Of a stretch of 20,389 nt of DNA, positions 6,724-16,913 are shown one piece after another (position 1 is the first letter of the stretch; every line of letters begins with the position of its first letter). A program made the position numbers and the translations under genes. The notes beneath the pieces are model-generated. The model saw only the letters and a list, made by a program, of their open reading frames with translations, was not told the DNA's origin and searched no databases. Source of the DNA: Minisyncoccota bacterium. Lineage in GTDB: Bacteria > Patescibacteriota > Minisyncoccia > UBA6257 > HR35. Where the stretch lies: positions 1 to 20,389 of the forward strand of contig CALIVE010000063.1 of assembly GCA_938048445.1 (NCBI GenBank), given 5' to 3'.

Positions 6724-9221
6724 TTTAACTCAGAAAATGTTTTACCAATAGCAGATTTGACTTTTAAAGGAACCGTTAATTCAATAACATTTTCCATAAT
6801 TTTTTTAAATTCTTCTTTTATCTCTTCAATTATATCATCTTCGACTTCAAAAATCAGTTCGTCATGGATTTGTAAAACTATCCTTACTTTGTCAGAAAGT
6901 TTTTTATTAAAAATATACTCAGTAATTTGAATCATAGCTAATTTAAGGATATCAGCAGCTGTTCCTTGAATTGGAGTATTTATTGCTATTCGATAGGCTT
7001 TATTTTGCTCACCATAAGCTCGCGAATAAATTTCAGGAATTAGCCTTTTCCTTCCTAAAATTGTTTCTGCATAGCCAAAATTTTTTGCTTTTTCAATAAA
7101 ATCGTCAATCATTTTTTTAACCCCTGGGAAGTTTTGGAAATATTTTTTAATTAAGTCTTTGCTTTGTGTCAAAGATAATCCTGTTCTTTCACTTAAACCT
7201 TTTGCAGAAATTCCATATAAAATACCGAAATTAATTATCTTTGCATATCTTCTTGTTTTTTCATTTTCTTCCTTAAAAAGCAATTTAGCAGTAATTGAAT
7301 GAATATCTAAGTCTTGCTGAAAAATATTAATAAGGTTTAAGTCTTGAGAAAAATGGGCAGCTATTCTTAACTCAATTTGAGAATAGTCTAAAGCTAAAAA
7401 AGAAAAATTATCTTCGGAAACAAAACATTTTCTTAATTTTCTGGCTAATTCACCTTCAATAGGGATGTTCTGTAGATTTGGTTCTTCGGAAGAAATTCTT
7501 CCTGTGGCAGAGCCAGTAATTTCAAAATTTGTTTTGATCCTTTTATTATCTTTATCAAAATATTTCAACAAATTAGCAATAAATGTATTTAAAATTTTAG
7601 CATTTTCTCGATATAAAATAATTTTTTCAATAATTGGATGGGTACCTAAAAGTTTTAGCAATTCGCTTTCTTGAGTTGAAATTTCTCCCTTAGGTGTTTT
7701 TTTCAACCCTTTTGTTGGTAGTTTTAATTTTGAAAATAAAATATTTCTTAATTCAATTGGTGAGTTAATATTAAAAACAACTCCTGCAAGCTCATAAATT
7801 TCTTTTTTATTTTTATCGATTTCATTTTTAAGAAAAGCCTTGAATTCTTCCAAGTGGTTTAAATTAAGTAAGATACCATTAAGTTCCATTATAGCTAATA
7901 CCAAAGATGTTTTTTGATCAAGATGTAATACATTTTCTAAATCAAGTTCCTTTATTTTATTAGCTAAATCAGTATATATTTTTTCAAAATTCTCCAGGAT
8001 AAATAAAATTATTTCTTTTTCATTAGTGAAAACTTTTGTTGAATAATAATTAGCTAATTTTTCTAAGGTAATTTTATTCAAAGGAGTTGATAACCATAAA
8101 GCAATCTTTAAATCAAAAAATTTTTTCTCATCCAAAAGACTTCCAAAAAACTTGTAATAGTTTTTAAAAAATGTTTTCAAATCAAAGATAATAATTTTTT
8201 GAGCTTGCAAAATTTTTTGCAAATTTTCCTGACTATAATCTAATTGATAAAAATTTTCCTTACTTTTAAGATAAAAGGTGTTTTCAAGAGCAATTAAAAA
8301 AATTTCATCACCAATTTCTTTTAACTCTTTAGAAAATTCTCTTTTTGCACTTGTAAATAGTTTTGAGCCTGATTCGTATTTTTTAGTAATTCTTTCAATT
8401 ATAGATTTAAAACCTAACTCTTTAAAAAACTCAAGAAGTTTTGATGGTTCGGGAAATTGATATTTTTCAAGTTTTAAATCAATATTCAATGTTCGATTGA
8501 TAGTTGTAAGTTCTTTATTTAATAATAATCTTTCTCTATTTTCTAAAATTAATTTTTTAAATGTTGGATCAATTAATCCTTGTTCAGCTGATTCTATTAT
8601 TCTTTCAATACCACCATATTTTTTTAAAAGGAAAATTGCTGTTTTAGGACCAATTCCTTTTATTCCTATTATATTGTCTGATGGATCTCCGACCAAAGCT
8701 TTTAAATCAGGTAAAAGCTTTGGGGAGATACCATATTTTTCTTCAACTTTTTTTTCATCATATACTTCTATTTCAGTAATTCCTTTTTTTAAAAAATAAA
8801 CAATCGTATTTTTATCAACAAGCTGAAGGGTATCTAAATCTCCGGAGATTATAATATTTAATTTTTCTCTATCTAATAAAGAACCAATTAGGTCATCAGC
8901 TTCATAATTTAATTTTTCAACTACAGGAATATTTAAAAGTGCGAAAAGTTTTTTAATCAATGGTAATTGAATTTTTAAATCATCAGGTGTTTTAGGCCTT
9001 GTTGCTTTGTATTCTTTAGATTTTAAATGTCTAAATGTAGGCGCAGGACTATCAAAGCAAGCTATTAAATAATCTGGCTTTTCATCAATTATTCTTAAAA
9101 GAATATTAGTAATACCATAGATAGCATTTGTAGGTATCCCCTGAGGAGATTGTAAAAAAGGTAATGCATGATAAACTCGATGAATAATTGAATTAGCATC
9201 TAAAAGAATTTTTTTCTCCAT
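6720..9221 (-). CDS. polA: DNA polymerase I (proofreading domain degenerate)
   Basis: 833-aa family A DNA polymerase for Okazaki-fragment maturation and repair. The 5'-nuclease domain (about 1-285) keeps its acidic residues (D8; EADDLIG 107-113; SGDLD 126-130) and the DNA-binding loop GIKGIGPKTA. The middle region (about 300-420) has the 3'-5' exonuclease fold outline, but the DTET motif is missing (ALENTF at the place), so proofreading is probably lost, as in Taq. The polymerase domain has motif A D612 (DYSQIEL), motif B R657...K661...F665G..Y669, and motif C H786-D787-E788. tsaE ends 2 bp upstream and the sensor kinase overlaps by 4 bp. Confidence 0.97.
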   Translation of the reverse strand: MEKKILLDANSIIHRVYHALPFLQSPQGIPTNAIYGITNILLRIIDEKPDYLIACFDSPAPTFRHLKSKEYKATRPKTPDDLKIQLPLIKKLFALLNIPVVEKLNYEADDLIGSLLDREKLNIIISGDLDTLQLVDKNTIVYFLKKGITEIEVYDEKKVEEKYGISPKLLPDLKALVGDPSDNIIGIKGIGPKTAIFLLKKYGGIERIIESAEQGLIDPTFKKLILENRERLLLNKELTTINRTLNIDLKLEKYQFPEPSKLLEFFKELGFKSIIERITKKYESGSKLFTSAKREFSKELKEIGDEIFLIALENTFYLKSKENFYQLDYSQENLQKILQAQKIIIFDLKTFFKNYYKFFGSLLDEKKFFDLKIALWLSTPLNKITLEKLANYYSTKVFTNEKEIILFILENFEKIYTDLANKIKELDLENVLHLDQKTSLVLAIMELNGILLNLNHLEEFKAFLKNEIDKNKKEIYELAGVVFNINSPIELRNILFSKLKLPTKGLKKTPKGEISTQESELLKLLGTHPIIEKIILYRENAKILNTFIANLLKYFDKDNKRIKTNFEITGSATGRISSEEPNLQNIPIEGELARKLRKCFVSEDNFSFLALDYSQIELRIAAHFSQDLNLINIFQQDLDIHSITAKLLFKEENEKTRRYAKIINFGILYGISAKGLSERTGLSLTQSKDLIKKYFQNFPGVKKMIDDFIEKAKNFGYAETILGRKRLIPEIYSRAYGEQNKAYRIAINTPIQGTAADILKLAMIQITEYIFNKKLSDKVRIVLQIHDELIFEVEDDIIEEIKEEFKKIMENVIELTVPLKVKSAIGKTFSELK

Positions 9222-9223
9222 TT

Positions 9224-9670
9224 TTAATAGGAAGATATTATTAATTTTCTTTTTTTACCTATTTTTTCTAAATGAAGTTTCTTAAATTTAATTTTTTTTC
9301 TTTTTAAATAAGCTTCTAATTTCTCACCCCATTCAATTGCAAAAATATTATTTTTTTCCTTTATTTTTTTCTTGAAATTCAATTTTAAAAGAGTTTTAGC
9401 GTCTATTCTATAAAGGTCAATATGATGCAAAGAATAATTTAGATTATTTAATCGAAAGGGATATATTTGCCAAATTATAAAAGTTGGACTTTTTACAATA
9501 CTTTTAATTCCTAAATTTTTTCCTATCTCTTTAATAAAAGTAGTTTTGCCAGCACCTAAATGTCCTTGAAAAAGTAAAATTACTCTTTTTTTCTTCTGTA
9601 ACTCTGATTTCAAATCTTTTGTAAATTTTTTTAAAAATCTTTTTGTTTCTTTTAAGTTATTAAAAATCAT
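9224..9670 (-). CDS. tsaE: tRNA threonylcarbamoyladenosine biosynthesis ATPase TsaE
   Basis: 148-aa P-loop protein that drives turnover of the TsaB-TsaD complex making t6A37 in ANN-decoding tRNAs. Seen: Walker A GHLGAGKTT (36-44), KSPTFIIWQIY (59-69, family SPTF motif), HIDLYR (82-87) and IEWGEKL (111-117). The C-terminus is strongly basic. I chose the ATG at 9670 (MIFNNLKETK). The frame also allows a TTG at 9679, but that lies in the base of the preceding hairpin and adds only three residues. polA follows after 2 bp. The upstream gap holds only the hairpin terminator, so tsaE expression needs readthrough or a promoter inside the preceding ORF. Confidence 0.93.
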   Translation of the reverse strand: MIFNNLKETKRFLKKFTKDLKSELQKKKRVILLFQGHLGAGKTTFIKEIGKNLGIKSIVKSPTFIIWQIYPFRLNNLNYSLHHIDLYRIDAKTLLKLNFKKKIKEKNNIFAIEWGEKLEAYLKRKKIKFKKLHLEKIGKKRKLIISSY

Positions 9671-9677
9671 CAAGAAC

Positions 9678-9707
9678 AAAGATACCCTCCGAATGGAGGG
9701 TATCTTT
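9678..9707 (-). terminator. Strong hairpin terminator, possibly bidirectional
   Basis: A perfect 13-bp stem, AAAGATACCCTCC / GGAGGGTATCTTT (9678-9690 and 9695-9707), closes on a 4-nt loop. On the minus strand it is followed by a T-rich run (TTTGTTCTTG); on the plus strand by TTTTATTC. It begins at the stop codon of the acidic ORF and ends 7 bp before tsaE. It most likely ends the 23S-yebC-acidic-ORF transcript, with partial readthrough into tsaE. Confidence 0.8.
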
Positions 9708-9895
9708 TATTCTATTTCTTCGCCTTCTTCAAACTCTTCTTCAAATTCTTCTCCAAATTCTTCCTCTTCTGGTTCTTCTTCGAATTCTTCTGTATCAAAT
9801 TCTTCTTCTAACCACTCCTCTTCATCTTCCTTTTCAAATTCTTCCTCTTCTTCCAACAATTCTTCATCATCTTGGAGGAGTAATTTAGTAATCAT
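9707..9895 (-). CDS. 62-aa hyperacidic small protein, unknown
   Basis: 62-residue ORF with 34 Glu and 4 Asp but only 2 Lys; Phe, Trp and Leu punctuate the acidic runs (patterns such as EEEF and EEF). It starts 24 bp after the yebC stop codon on the same strand, with a weak purine stretch before the ATG. The TAA stop is the first base pair region of the hairpin terminator. I recognise no family. The composition suggests a disordered polyanion, for example a nucleic-acid mimic or a chaperone for basic ribosomal proteins; this is inference only. GAA-rich DNA can make spurious ORFs, but the position between yebC and the terminator and the clean start support a real gene. Confidence 0.6.
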   Translation of the reverse strand: MITKLLLQDDEELLEEEEEFEKEDEEEWLEEEFDTEEFEEEPEEEEFGEEFEEEFEEGEEIE

Positions 9896-9919
9896 TCGTT
9901 TCTTATTTTTAATCCGACC

Positions 9920-10618
9920 TTACCTCAAATTACTAAAAACCTCATAAACATCATTGTGATCTAATAATTCATCAATAAAATTATTTATCTTCTCTAATAC
10001 CTCTTTATTTTCAATATTAACATAAGATTTAGGCACAAATTGAATTTCTGTGGATAAAACCTTAATATTTGAATTTTCTAATATTTCCTTAGTTTTATAA
10101 AGATTATTAACAGAAGTGTATAAAATTACGCTTTTTTCTTTCTCTTCAAAATCTTCTAATAATGATTGTAATTTTTCTATTAACATTTCGTTAAAGTTTT
10201 CCTTCTCGATTTCTATTACACCTTTTTCTTCAAAAAGCCATAATACTGAGCCTGGTTCAGCTAATTTGCTACTATATTTATTTAAAATAGACTTAATCTC
10301 ACTTATAGTTCTATTTTTATTATCTGTCATTCCTTTTATAATTAAAGCCACTCCCATTGGTGCATAAACTTCTAAAGTCAATTCCTCAGCTTTCAAAGTT
10401 TCAGTTTTCTTAAGATTTCTTTCAATAGTTTCTTGGGGTATACCAAATTTTTTAGCTCTTTCAATAGCGTTTTTCAACTTAGGATTTGTTTCAGGATTAG
10501 GATTTTCTCGAGCAGCAACTAAGATTGCATTGATTAATTTCCCAATGATTTGACTTCTTTTTTTATCTATAATTGCTTTCTTATGCTTAACTTGTGCCCA
10601 ATGAGAATGTCCTGCCAT
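9920..10618 (-). CDS. yebC: YebC/TACO1-family translation factor
   Basis: 232-aa YebC/PmpR/TACO1-family protein. The family was long annotated as transcriptional regulators; recent work links it to ribosomes and relief of stalling at proline-rich stretches. The hallmark start MAGHSHWAQVKHKKAIIDKKRSQ is at 10618, followed by IERAKKFGIPQETIERNLKK and YAPMGVALIIKGMTDNKNRT. The frame is open a further 36 codons upstream, but that part lies inside the 23S rRNA gene and is rejected. The ATG is only 17 bp past the 23S processing stem, with no promoter or terminator between, so yebC is probably co-transcribed with 23S rRNA. No Shine-Dalgarno. Confidence 0.95.
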   Translation of the reverse strand: MAGHSHWAQVKHKKAIIDKKRSQIIGKLINAILVAARENPNPETNPKLKNAIERAKKFGIPQETIERNLKKTETLKAEELTLEVYAPMGVALIIKGMTDNKNRTISEIKSILNKYSSKLAEPGSVLWLFEEKGVIEIEKENFNEMLIEKLQSLLEDFEEKEKSVILYTSVNNLYKTKEILENSNIKVLSTEIQFVPKSYVNIENKEVLEKINNFIDELLDHNDVYEVFSNLR

Positions 10619-10635
10619 TTTACTAACAAAATTAA

Positions 10636-10656
10636 AAAGTACAATTCTTTGCACCT

Positions 10657-10665
<9 letters not shown>
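10636..10665 (-). repeat. 23S rRNA processing stem, 3' arm
   Basis: This 30-nt segment is the inverted complement of 13586-13615 with a single G-U position. The two flank the 23S gene and would pair to form the RNase III-type processing stalk extending helix H1. Confidence 0.85.
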
Positions 10666-13585
<2,920 letters not shown>

Positions 13586-13594
<9 letters not shown>

Positions 13595-13615
13595 AGGTGC
13601 AAAGAACTGTACTTT
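13586..13615 (-). repeat. 23S rRNA processing stem, 5' arm
   Basis: Pairs with 10636-10665 over 30 positions (29 Watson-Crick plus one wobble), enclosing the whole 23S gene in the precursor. Confidence 0.85.
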
Positions 13616-13641
13616 GTTTTTTCAGGACAATCTTAAACCAA

Positions 13642-13655
13642 CTTTAAAGAGAGCA
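13642..13655 (-). promoter_or_regulatory. boxA-like rRNA antitermination motif (tentative)
   Basis: Minus-strand TGCTCTCTTTAAAG resembles the rRNA boxA TGCTCTTTAA with two extra bases. It lies between the rRNA promoter and the 23S 5' end, the expected place for NusB/NusE loading. Confidence 0.35.
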
Positions 13656-13723
13656 TTCCTTATCAACAATTCTTTACATTATATAGTTTAATGCAATCTA
13701 ATAAATTTTCCCTTCTTTAGATA

Positions 13724-13752
13724 ATTATAACCTTATTTAAATATTATTTCAA
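13724..13752 (-). promoter_or_regulatory. 23S rRNA promoter
   Basis: Minus-strand TTGAAA (13752-13747), a 17-bp spacer and consensus TATAAT (13729-13724) give a predicted start near 13716, about 100 nt before the processing stem. It sits just past the TM-helix gene's stop codon. A further TATAAT-like site occurs nearer the gene but without a good -35. Confidence 0.75.
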
Positions 13753-13762
13753 GATCTTTAAA

Positions 13763-14461
13763 TTATTCTAAAAGTTTTTCCTTAACCTTGGTTAAAAGTT
13801 CCTTAGCTATTTCTTGGCCACCTAAGCCAAATGCTAAACCGAAAGCAATAGATAAAGCTAAAACAATTCCTCCGATTATAAGTCCTATAATTTCTCGAGT
13901 AATTCCTAATTGATATAAAGCATTAGCAATACCGAAAATAACAACTGCATAAAATACTACTTCTGAAGCTTGTCGAGCTCCCTTGAGCTCTAAACCTTTA
14001 AACCATACATAACTTACGCGTCTTAGAAAGTCTCCCAAGAATAAAGAACCAACAACTATCAAACCAGCAATTAAGGCTGTTGGAAGATAAGCGATAATTT
14101 GTTCTATAAATTGGTTGATTCGAAACCAACCCAAAGTATCGAAAGCTGACATCCAAAAGAGGACCCAAACGACCCAGAATACAAGAGCTCCTAAAAACTC
14201 CTCTGTTTTTAAAGCAACATTTGCTTTTTCTAAAAATTTTCCAAAACCTGCTGAGCTTAGAAATTCATTTATTTTTAATCTTTCAACAACAAATCTTACT
14301 ACAAACTCAATAGCTTTAGCTACCGCAAATCCTATAATTACAACAACTACAGCGATTGTTAAATGAAGTATACCATCAATAAGTCTTTGACCGTAGCTTA
14401 ACCAATAAAACCCTAAGGTTTCTAATGGCGATTGTGCAGAAAATTGTGGTTGGATAGGCAT
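13763..14461 (-). CDS. TM-helix-repeat (mechanosensitive-channel-like) membrane protein
   Basis: 232-aa integral membrane protein with about five transmembrane segments (30-56, 89-107, 124-144, 166-184, 190-212). It ends with the glycine-rich FGLAFGLGGQEIAKELL (207-223). This matches the conserved TM-helix repeat family related to MscS-type small-conductance channels. The MscS beta domain is absent, so it may form a pore or just a membrane scaffold; ion conduction is unproven. It is one of the few genes here with a clear ribosome-binding site: AAGGA at 14472-14468, 6 nt before the ATG. A hairpin (14482-14513) and an extended -10 promoter (14536-14544) lie upstream. Confidence 0.82.
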   Translation of the reverse strand: MPIQPQFSAQSPLETLGFYWLSYGQRLIDGILHLTIAVVVVIIGFAVAKAIEFVVRFVVERLKINEFLSSAGFGKFLEKANVALKTEEFLGALVFWVVWVLFWMSAFDTLGWFRINQFIEQIIAYLPTALIAGLIVVGSLFLGDFLRRVSYVWFKGLELKGARQASEVVFYAVVIFGIANALYQLGITREIIGLIIGGIVLALSIAFGLAFGLGGQEIAKELLTKVKEKLLE

Positions 14462-14481
14462 CTCGTTTCCTTATTGAAGCG

Positions 14482-14513
14482 AAATCCGATTAGCCGTTTC
14501 GGCAACCGGATTT
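14482..14513 (-). promoter_or_regulatory. 5'-UTR nested hairpin before the TM-helix gene
   Basis: Minus strand AAATCCG...CGGATTT (7-bp outer stem) encloses GCCG-AAA-CGGC, separated by a small asymmetric internal loop (GTT/TAAT). It is not followed by a T-tract and ends 9 nt before the Shine-Dalgarno sequence. It could be an mRNA-stabilising or regulatory element. It matches no riboswitch class I can name. Confidence 0.5.
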
Positions 14514-14535
14514 GGAAAATTTAATTAATTTTAAA

Positions 14536-14544
14536 ATTTTAACA
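14536..14544 (-). promoter_or_regulatory. Extended -10 promoter for the TM-helix gene
   Basis: Minus-strand TGTTAAAAT (TG motif at 14544-14543 plus TAAAAT at 14541-14536). No clear -35. Predicted start near 14529 gives a leader of about 68 nt that holds the hairpin. It is divergent from the promoter at 14587-14614. Confidence 0.5.
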
Positions 14545-14586
14545 TAGATTAAAAAAATATTTTTAGAAACTGTGGATAAGATAGTC

Positions 14587-14614
14587 TTGATTTTTAACAT
14601 TTTTGGGTTATAAT
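14587..14614 (+). promoter_or_regulatory. Promoter for the mini-ORF/190-aa gene leader
   Basis: TTGATT (14587-14592), a 16-bp spacer and consensus TATAAT (14609-14614), predicted start near 14621. The first ATG follows the -10 by 14 nt, exactly as in the minus-strand leader at 2392. Confidence 0.7.
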
Positions 14615-14628
14615 TTTATAATAAAAGA

Positions 14629-14694
14629 ATGAATAAGTTACTTTTTGAAAAAATTAATTTGTATAAGAAGTTCATTGTCGCAACCCCGGTATAG
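14629..14694 (+). CDS. Putative 21-aa leader peptide / mini-ORF
   Basis: ATG about 8 nt from the predicted transcription start, 21 codons (begins MNKLLFEKI, ends FIVATPV), stop TAG at 14692-14694. The stop lies one base before the 5' arm of a 16-bp hairpin, so a ribosome finishing this ORF would cover that arm. It could be an attenuator leader or a chance ORF in an untranslated leader. No Shine-Dalgarno. Confidence 0.4.
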   Translation: MNKLLFEKINLYKKFIVATPV

Positions 14695-14695
14695 C

Positions 14696-14750
14696 GGGCC
14701 TATTTGGTTTTTTATTTTTTTAAAATAACCATATAAAACCAAATAGGCCC
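14696..14750 (+). promoter_or_regulatory. Long leader hairpin, candidate antiterminator
   Basis: Perfect 16-bp stem, GGGCCTATTTGGTTTT (14696-14711) with 14735-14750, around a 23-nt AT-rich loop. Its 3' arm shares GGCCC (14746-14750) with the 5' arm of the following terminator, so only one of the two can form. Unlike the 2269-2347 hairpin it does not abut a T-tract. Confidence 0.6.
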
Positions 14751-14768
14751 CAAGAAAAGGGGCCTTTT
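14746..14768 (+). terminator. Intrinsic terminator in the 190-aa gene leader
   Basis: GGCCCC-AAGAAAA-GGGGCC followed by TTTT, then AAAATTTT: 6-bp GC stem (14746-14751 with 14759-14764), 7-nt loop. It lies 14 bp before the downstream ATG, so it would act within the leader as an attenuator rather than after a gene. Confidence 0.65.
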
Positions 14769-14782
14769 AAAATTTTGTAACC

Positions 14783-15355
14783 ATGAACGAAATGCAAATT
14801 TTAGAAAAAATTAAAGAGATAAGGTCCATAGATATTAACCCAATTAAATTAAAAGAATACTTTAATAAACTGACACCTCAAGAAATTGAGGTTTCTTTAG
14901 ATTTTCTAAAAAATTTAGACTTTTATAGGTTTAAAATCGAAAATTTTGAAATTTCTAATGAAGAATCTATGAAAAATCTATTCTTAGTTTTAGCTCTTAA
15001 AAATGAAATTAAAAATAATTTTGAAGAACCCAAAAAGGTTGAAGTAGAACTTTTAAAAGCTATAAATTCCTTAGAAGAAGAAACCAAATATAAAACTGTA
15101 AAGATATATCTTAGTAAGGGAATCCATATTTTAAAAAGCAATATAGATGATATTGAATTTAAATATAAAAAAATTATCTTAAAACACTTTCATGATTTAG
15201 GTGGATTTGAAAACAGTATATGGGGAATAAAAATTAATTATGATTTATTTTTAGATTTAACTAAAAATATAGACTATTCTCTGGTAGAAAAATTGGAAAA
15301 TAAAATAAAAGTTGTAAACAAAGATTCTTTTATTATGCTTATAAACCTATTTTAA
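14783..15355 (+). CDS. 190-aa hypothetical protein, unknown family
   Basis: 190-aa, soluble, Lys/Glu/Asn/Ile-rich and mostly helix-predicted; no signal peptide, membrane segment or catalytic motif I recognise. The N-terminus (MNEMQILEKIKEIRSIDINPIK) could be a helical interaction domain. The ATG at 14783 has a second Met four residues later and no Shine-Dalgarno. It is preceded by a promoter, mini-ORF and alternative hairpins, so expression is likely controlled by premature termination. Its 3' end overlaps the convergent lamin-tail gene by 9 bp. Flanking conserved genes suggest chromosomal rather than mobile origin. Function unknown. Confidence 0.75.
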   Translation: MNEMQILEKIKEIRSIDINPIKLKEYFNKLTPQEIEVSLDFLKNLDFYRFKIENFEISNEESMKNLFLVLALKNEIKNNFEEPKKVEVELLKAINSLEEETKYKTVKIYLSKGIHILKSNIDDIEFKYKKIILKHFHDLGGFENSIWGIKINYDLFLDLTKNIDYSLVEKLENKIKVVNKDSFIMLINLF

Positions 15356-16552
15356 GAAAAAGATAACCAAACCACTAATAATTAAAGCCAATAAAAATCC
15401 TATAAAAATCACCTTGAGATCAGCTATATTAAAAATATTTGCGGGTTGTTTAATTTGGAAAGAAGGATTATAAATATTTTCATCAAAGGCTAAGTTTTCT
15501 TTTTGATTATTTAAAGGGGTTTTTAAAGTTAAATTTTTTTCTTCAATTTCTTCACTAAAGATATTTTCTTTGCCAGGTGTTGGAATTGTCCATCGCCATT
15601 TCCCATATTCGTCTCGAGCAAAACTTTTACCTTCAGGTGCCTTTCCTGTATATTTGATTGAAAACAACTCTTTTTCTTTTCCAAGCAAAATTGTTATTTC
15701 TTCTCCTTTATTTTTAATATTAAAATTTAATTCTTTTTTAGAAAAAACCTTAAATTCCTTAGGTTTAATCACCCCAAAAAGTCTATGGGATTTATTTCCA
15801 ATTTTTAAAAAAATTTTATTTAAATCTAATTCTTCATCACCTTCATTATAAATCTCAATAAATTCATCCTCATCTTTACCATAAGGATTGGGTAAGAATT
15901 CAGTAATCAATAAATTAGAATAATCTGGTTCTTGAATTTCAGTTATTTCTTGTTTGGATATTTCTTCTTTTATAGTTGGAGTTGATGTTTCCTCTTTTAA
16001 ACTTAAAAAGTTTTCAGATGAAGTTGTAACTTGAATATCTTTTTGTTTATTAACCAAAGGCTCAGGATAAATACAAGGTTTTCCATTTTTAAAATTACCT
16101 TCCTTAATAATTCCACTTTCAGAAATTAAACTATAACCATTACCATTAGCTCCTAAGGAAGATGAATACTTAAACTCTGCTAAAGTATTTTTATTTTTAT
16201 CTAAAATCTTAATTTCTCCTTCTTTATTTTTTAAAGTAAAAGATGATTCAACTATTCGACAGTTTATTTGAGAGTATTCTTCTAAAAATTTATTTTTGTC
16301 TTGAACAAAAATTATTATTTCATTTCTTCTCCAAATAAAATTTTCACCTTTCAATAAACGATTTTTACCGTCATAAATCCTCCACCCATTTCTTCCCGTT
16401 AAAACTTCGAAATCATTACCTAAATTAATTGCTTCAAACCACTCGCGATCTTTATCATTACCTTCTGGATTATACATTACTTCAGTAATTAAAATTTGAG
16501 CTGAGCTTATAAAAGGAAAGAAAAGCAAAAGGAAAAATAACCTTAATAACAT
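15347..16552 (-). CDS. Secreted, C-terminally anchored lamin-tail-domain protein
   Basis: 401-aa envelope protein. Residues 1-18 form a signal peptide (hydrophobic core, ISSA-Q cleavage-like end). Two lamin-tail domains follow: one from ILITEVMYNPEGNDKDREWFE (about 20-130), one from LLITEFLPNPYGKDEDEFIEIYN (about 213-320). A Ser/Thr/Glu-rich linker separates them, and a transmembrane helix (about 378-400) ends the chain. Lamin-tail domains are beta-sandwich modules common on secreted proteins of Patescibacteria. The layout suggests a protein displayed outside and held by its C-terminus. It is the last gene after rplS (6-bp gap) in the serS-tRNA-rplS run. No catalytic motif is visible; adhesion or wall binding is inference. 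Confidence 0.88.
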   Translation of the reverse strand: MLLRLFFLLLFFPFISSAQILITEVMYNPEGNDKDREWFEAINLGNDFEVLTGRNGWRIYDGKNRLLKGENFIWRRNEIIIFVQDKNKFLEEYSQINCRIVESSFTLKNKEGEIKILDKNKNTLAEFKYSSSLGANGNGYSLISESGIIKEGNFKNGKPCIYPEPLVNKQKDIQVTTSSENFLSLKEETSTPTIKEEISKQEITEIQEPDYSNLLITEFLPNPYGKDEDEFIEIYNEGDEELDLNKIFLKIGNKSHRLFGVIKPKEFKVFSKKELNFNIKNKGEEITILLGKEKELFSIKYTGKAPEGKSFARDEYGKWRWTIPTPGKENIFSEEIEEKNLTLKTPLNNQKENLAFDENIYNPSFQIKQPANIFNIADLKVIFIGFLLALIISGLVIFFLK

Positions 16553-16558
16553 TATTTA

Positions 16559-16912
16559 CTAAGAAGCGGTTGTTTTGAGTTTTTTTCTAAGTTTTTTCTC
16601 AGATAGAGTTCTGATAAAGTATAGTTTAGCTCTTCTTGTTTTTGCTTGGCCTAAGATTTCAATCTTTTTTATGATTGGAGAATGGTATGGATAAATTTTT
16701 TCAATATATTGTCCAGCCACTTTTCCTCTTACAACAAAGGTTTTGTTTAAACTATTTTTATTTCTGACAGCGATAATTATTCCTTCAAATGGAGCAACTA
16801 TTTCTTTACCCTTTTCTTCGAAAATTTGCCACACTCTAACAGTCATTCCCGGTTTAATTTCAGGCAAATCTTTTCTTTTAAATTTTGTTCCAAATTGCTG
16901 AATTAAAGACAT
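16559..16912 (-). CDS. rplS: 50S ribosomal protein L19
   Basis: 117-aa L19, which binds 23S rRNA and forms the bridge to the 30S subunit. The family core is clear: KPGMTVRVWQIFEEKGKE, PFEGIIIAVRNKNSLNKTFVVR, YPYHSPIIKKIEIL, and RRAKLYFIR near the end. Length is normal. The ATG lies two bases beyond the discriminator of tRNA-Lys, so tRNA 3'-end processing would leave an mRNA with a one-base leader. There is no room for a promoter or Shine-Dalgarno. The usual neighbours trmD and rimM are absent. Confidence 0.97.
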   Translation of the reverse strand: MSLIQQFGTKFKRKDLPEIKPGMTVRVWQIFEEKGKEIVAPFEGIIIAVRNKNSLNKTFVVRGKVAGQYIEKIYPYHSPIIKKIEILGQAKTRRAKLYFIRTLSEKKLRKKLKTTAS

Positions 16913-16913
16913 T

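Noticed and set aside
7465-8799. Plus-strand ORFs of 60-100 codons opposite polA
   Set aside because: Shadows of the polA reading frame with no promoter and low-complexity Ser/Leu/Phe composition.
9671-9679. TTG start for tsaE at 9679
   Set aside because: It lies in the base of the hairpin terminator and adds only three residues; the ATG at 9670 fits the family start.
9693-9947. Plus-strand serine-rich 84-aa ORF
   Set aside because: It is the exact antisense of the GAA-rich acidic ORF; TTC/TCT repeats read as Ser/Phe. It spans a terminator and the start of yebC's 3' end.
14696-14764. Stem-loops as the ordinary terminator of an upstream gene
   Set aside because: The gene upstream is divergent; the only transcript reaching these stems comes from the local promoter at 14587-14614, so they act in a leader.
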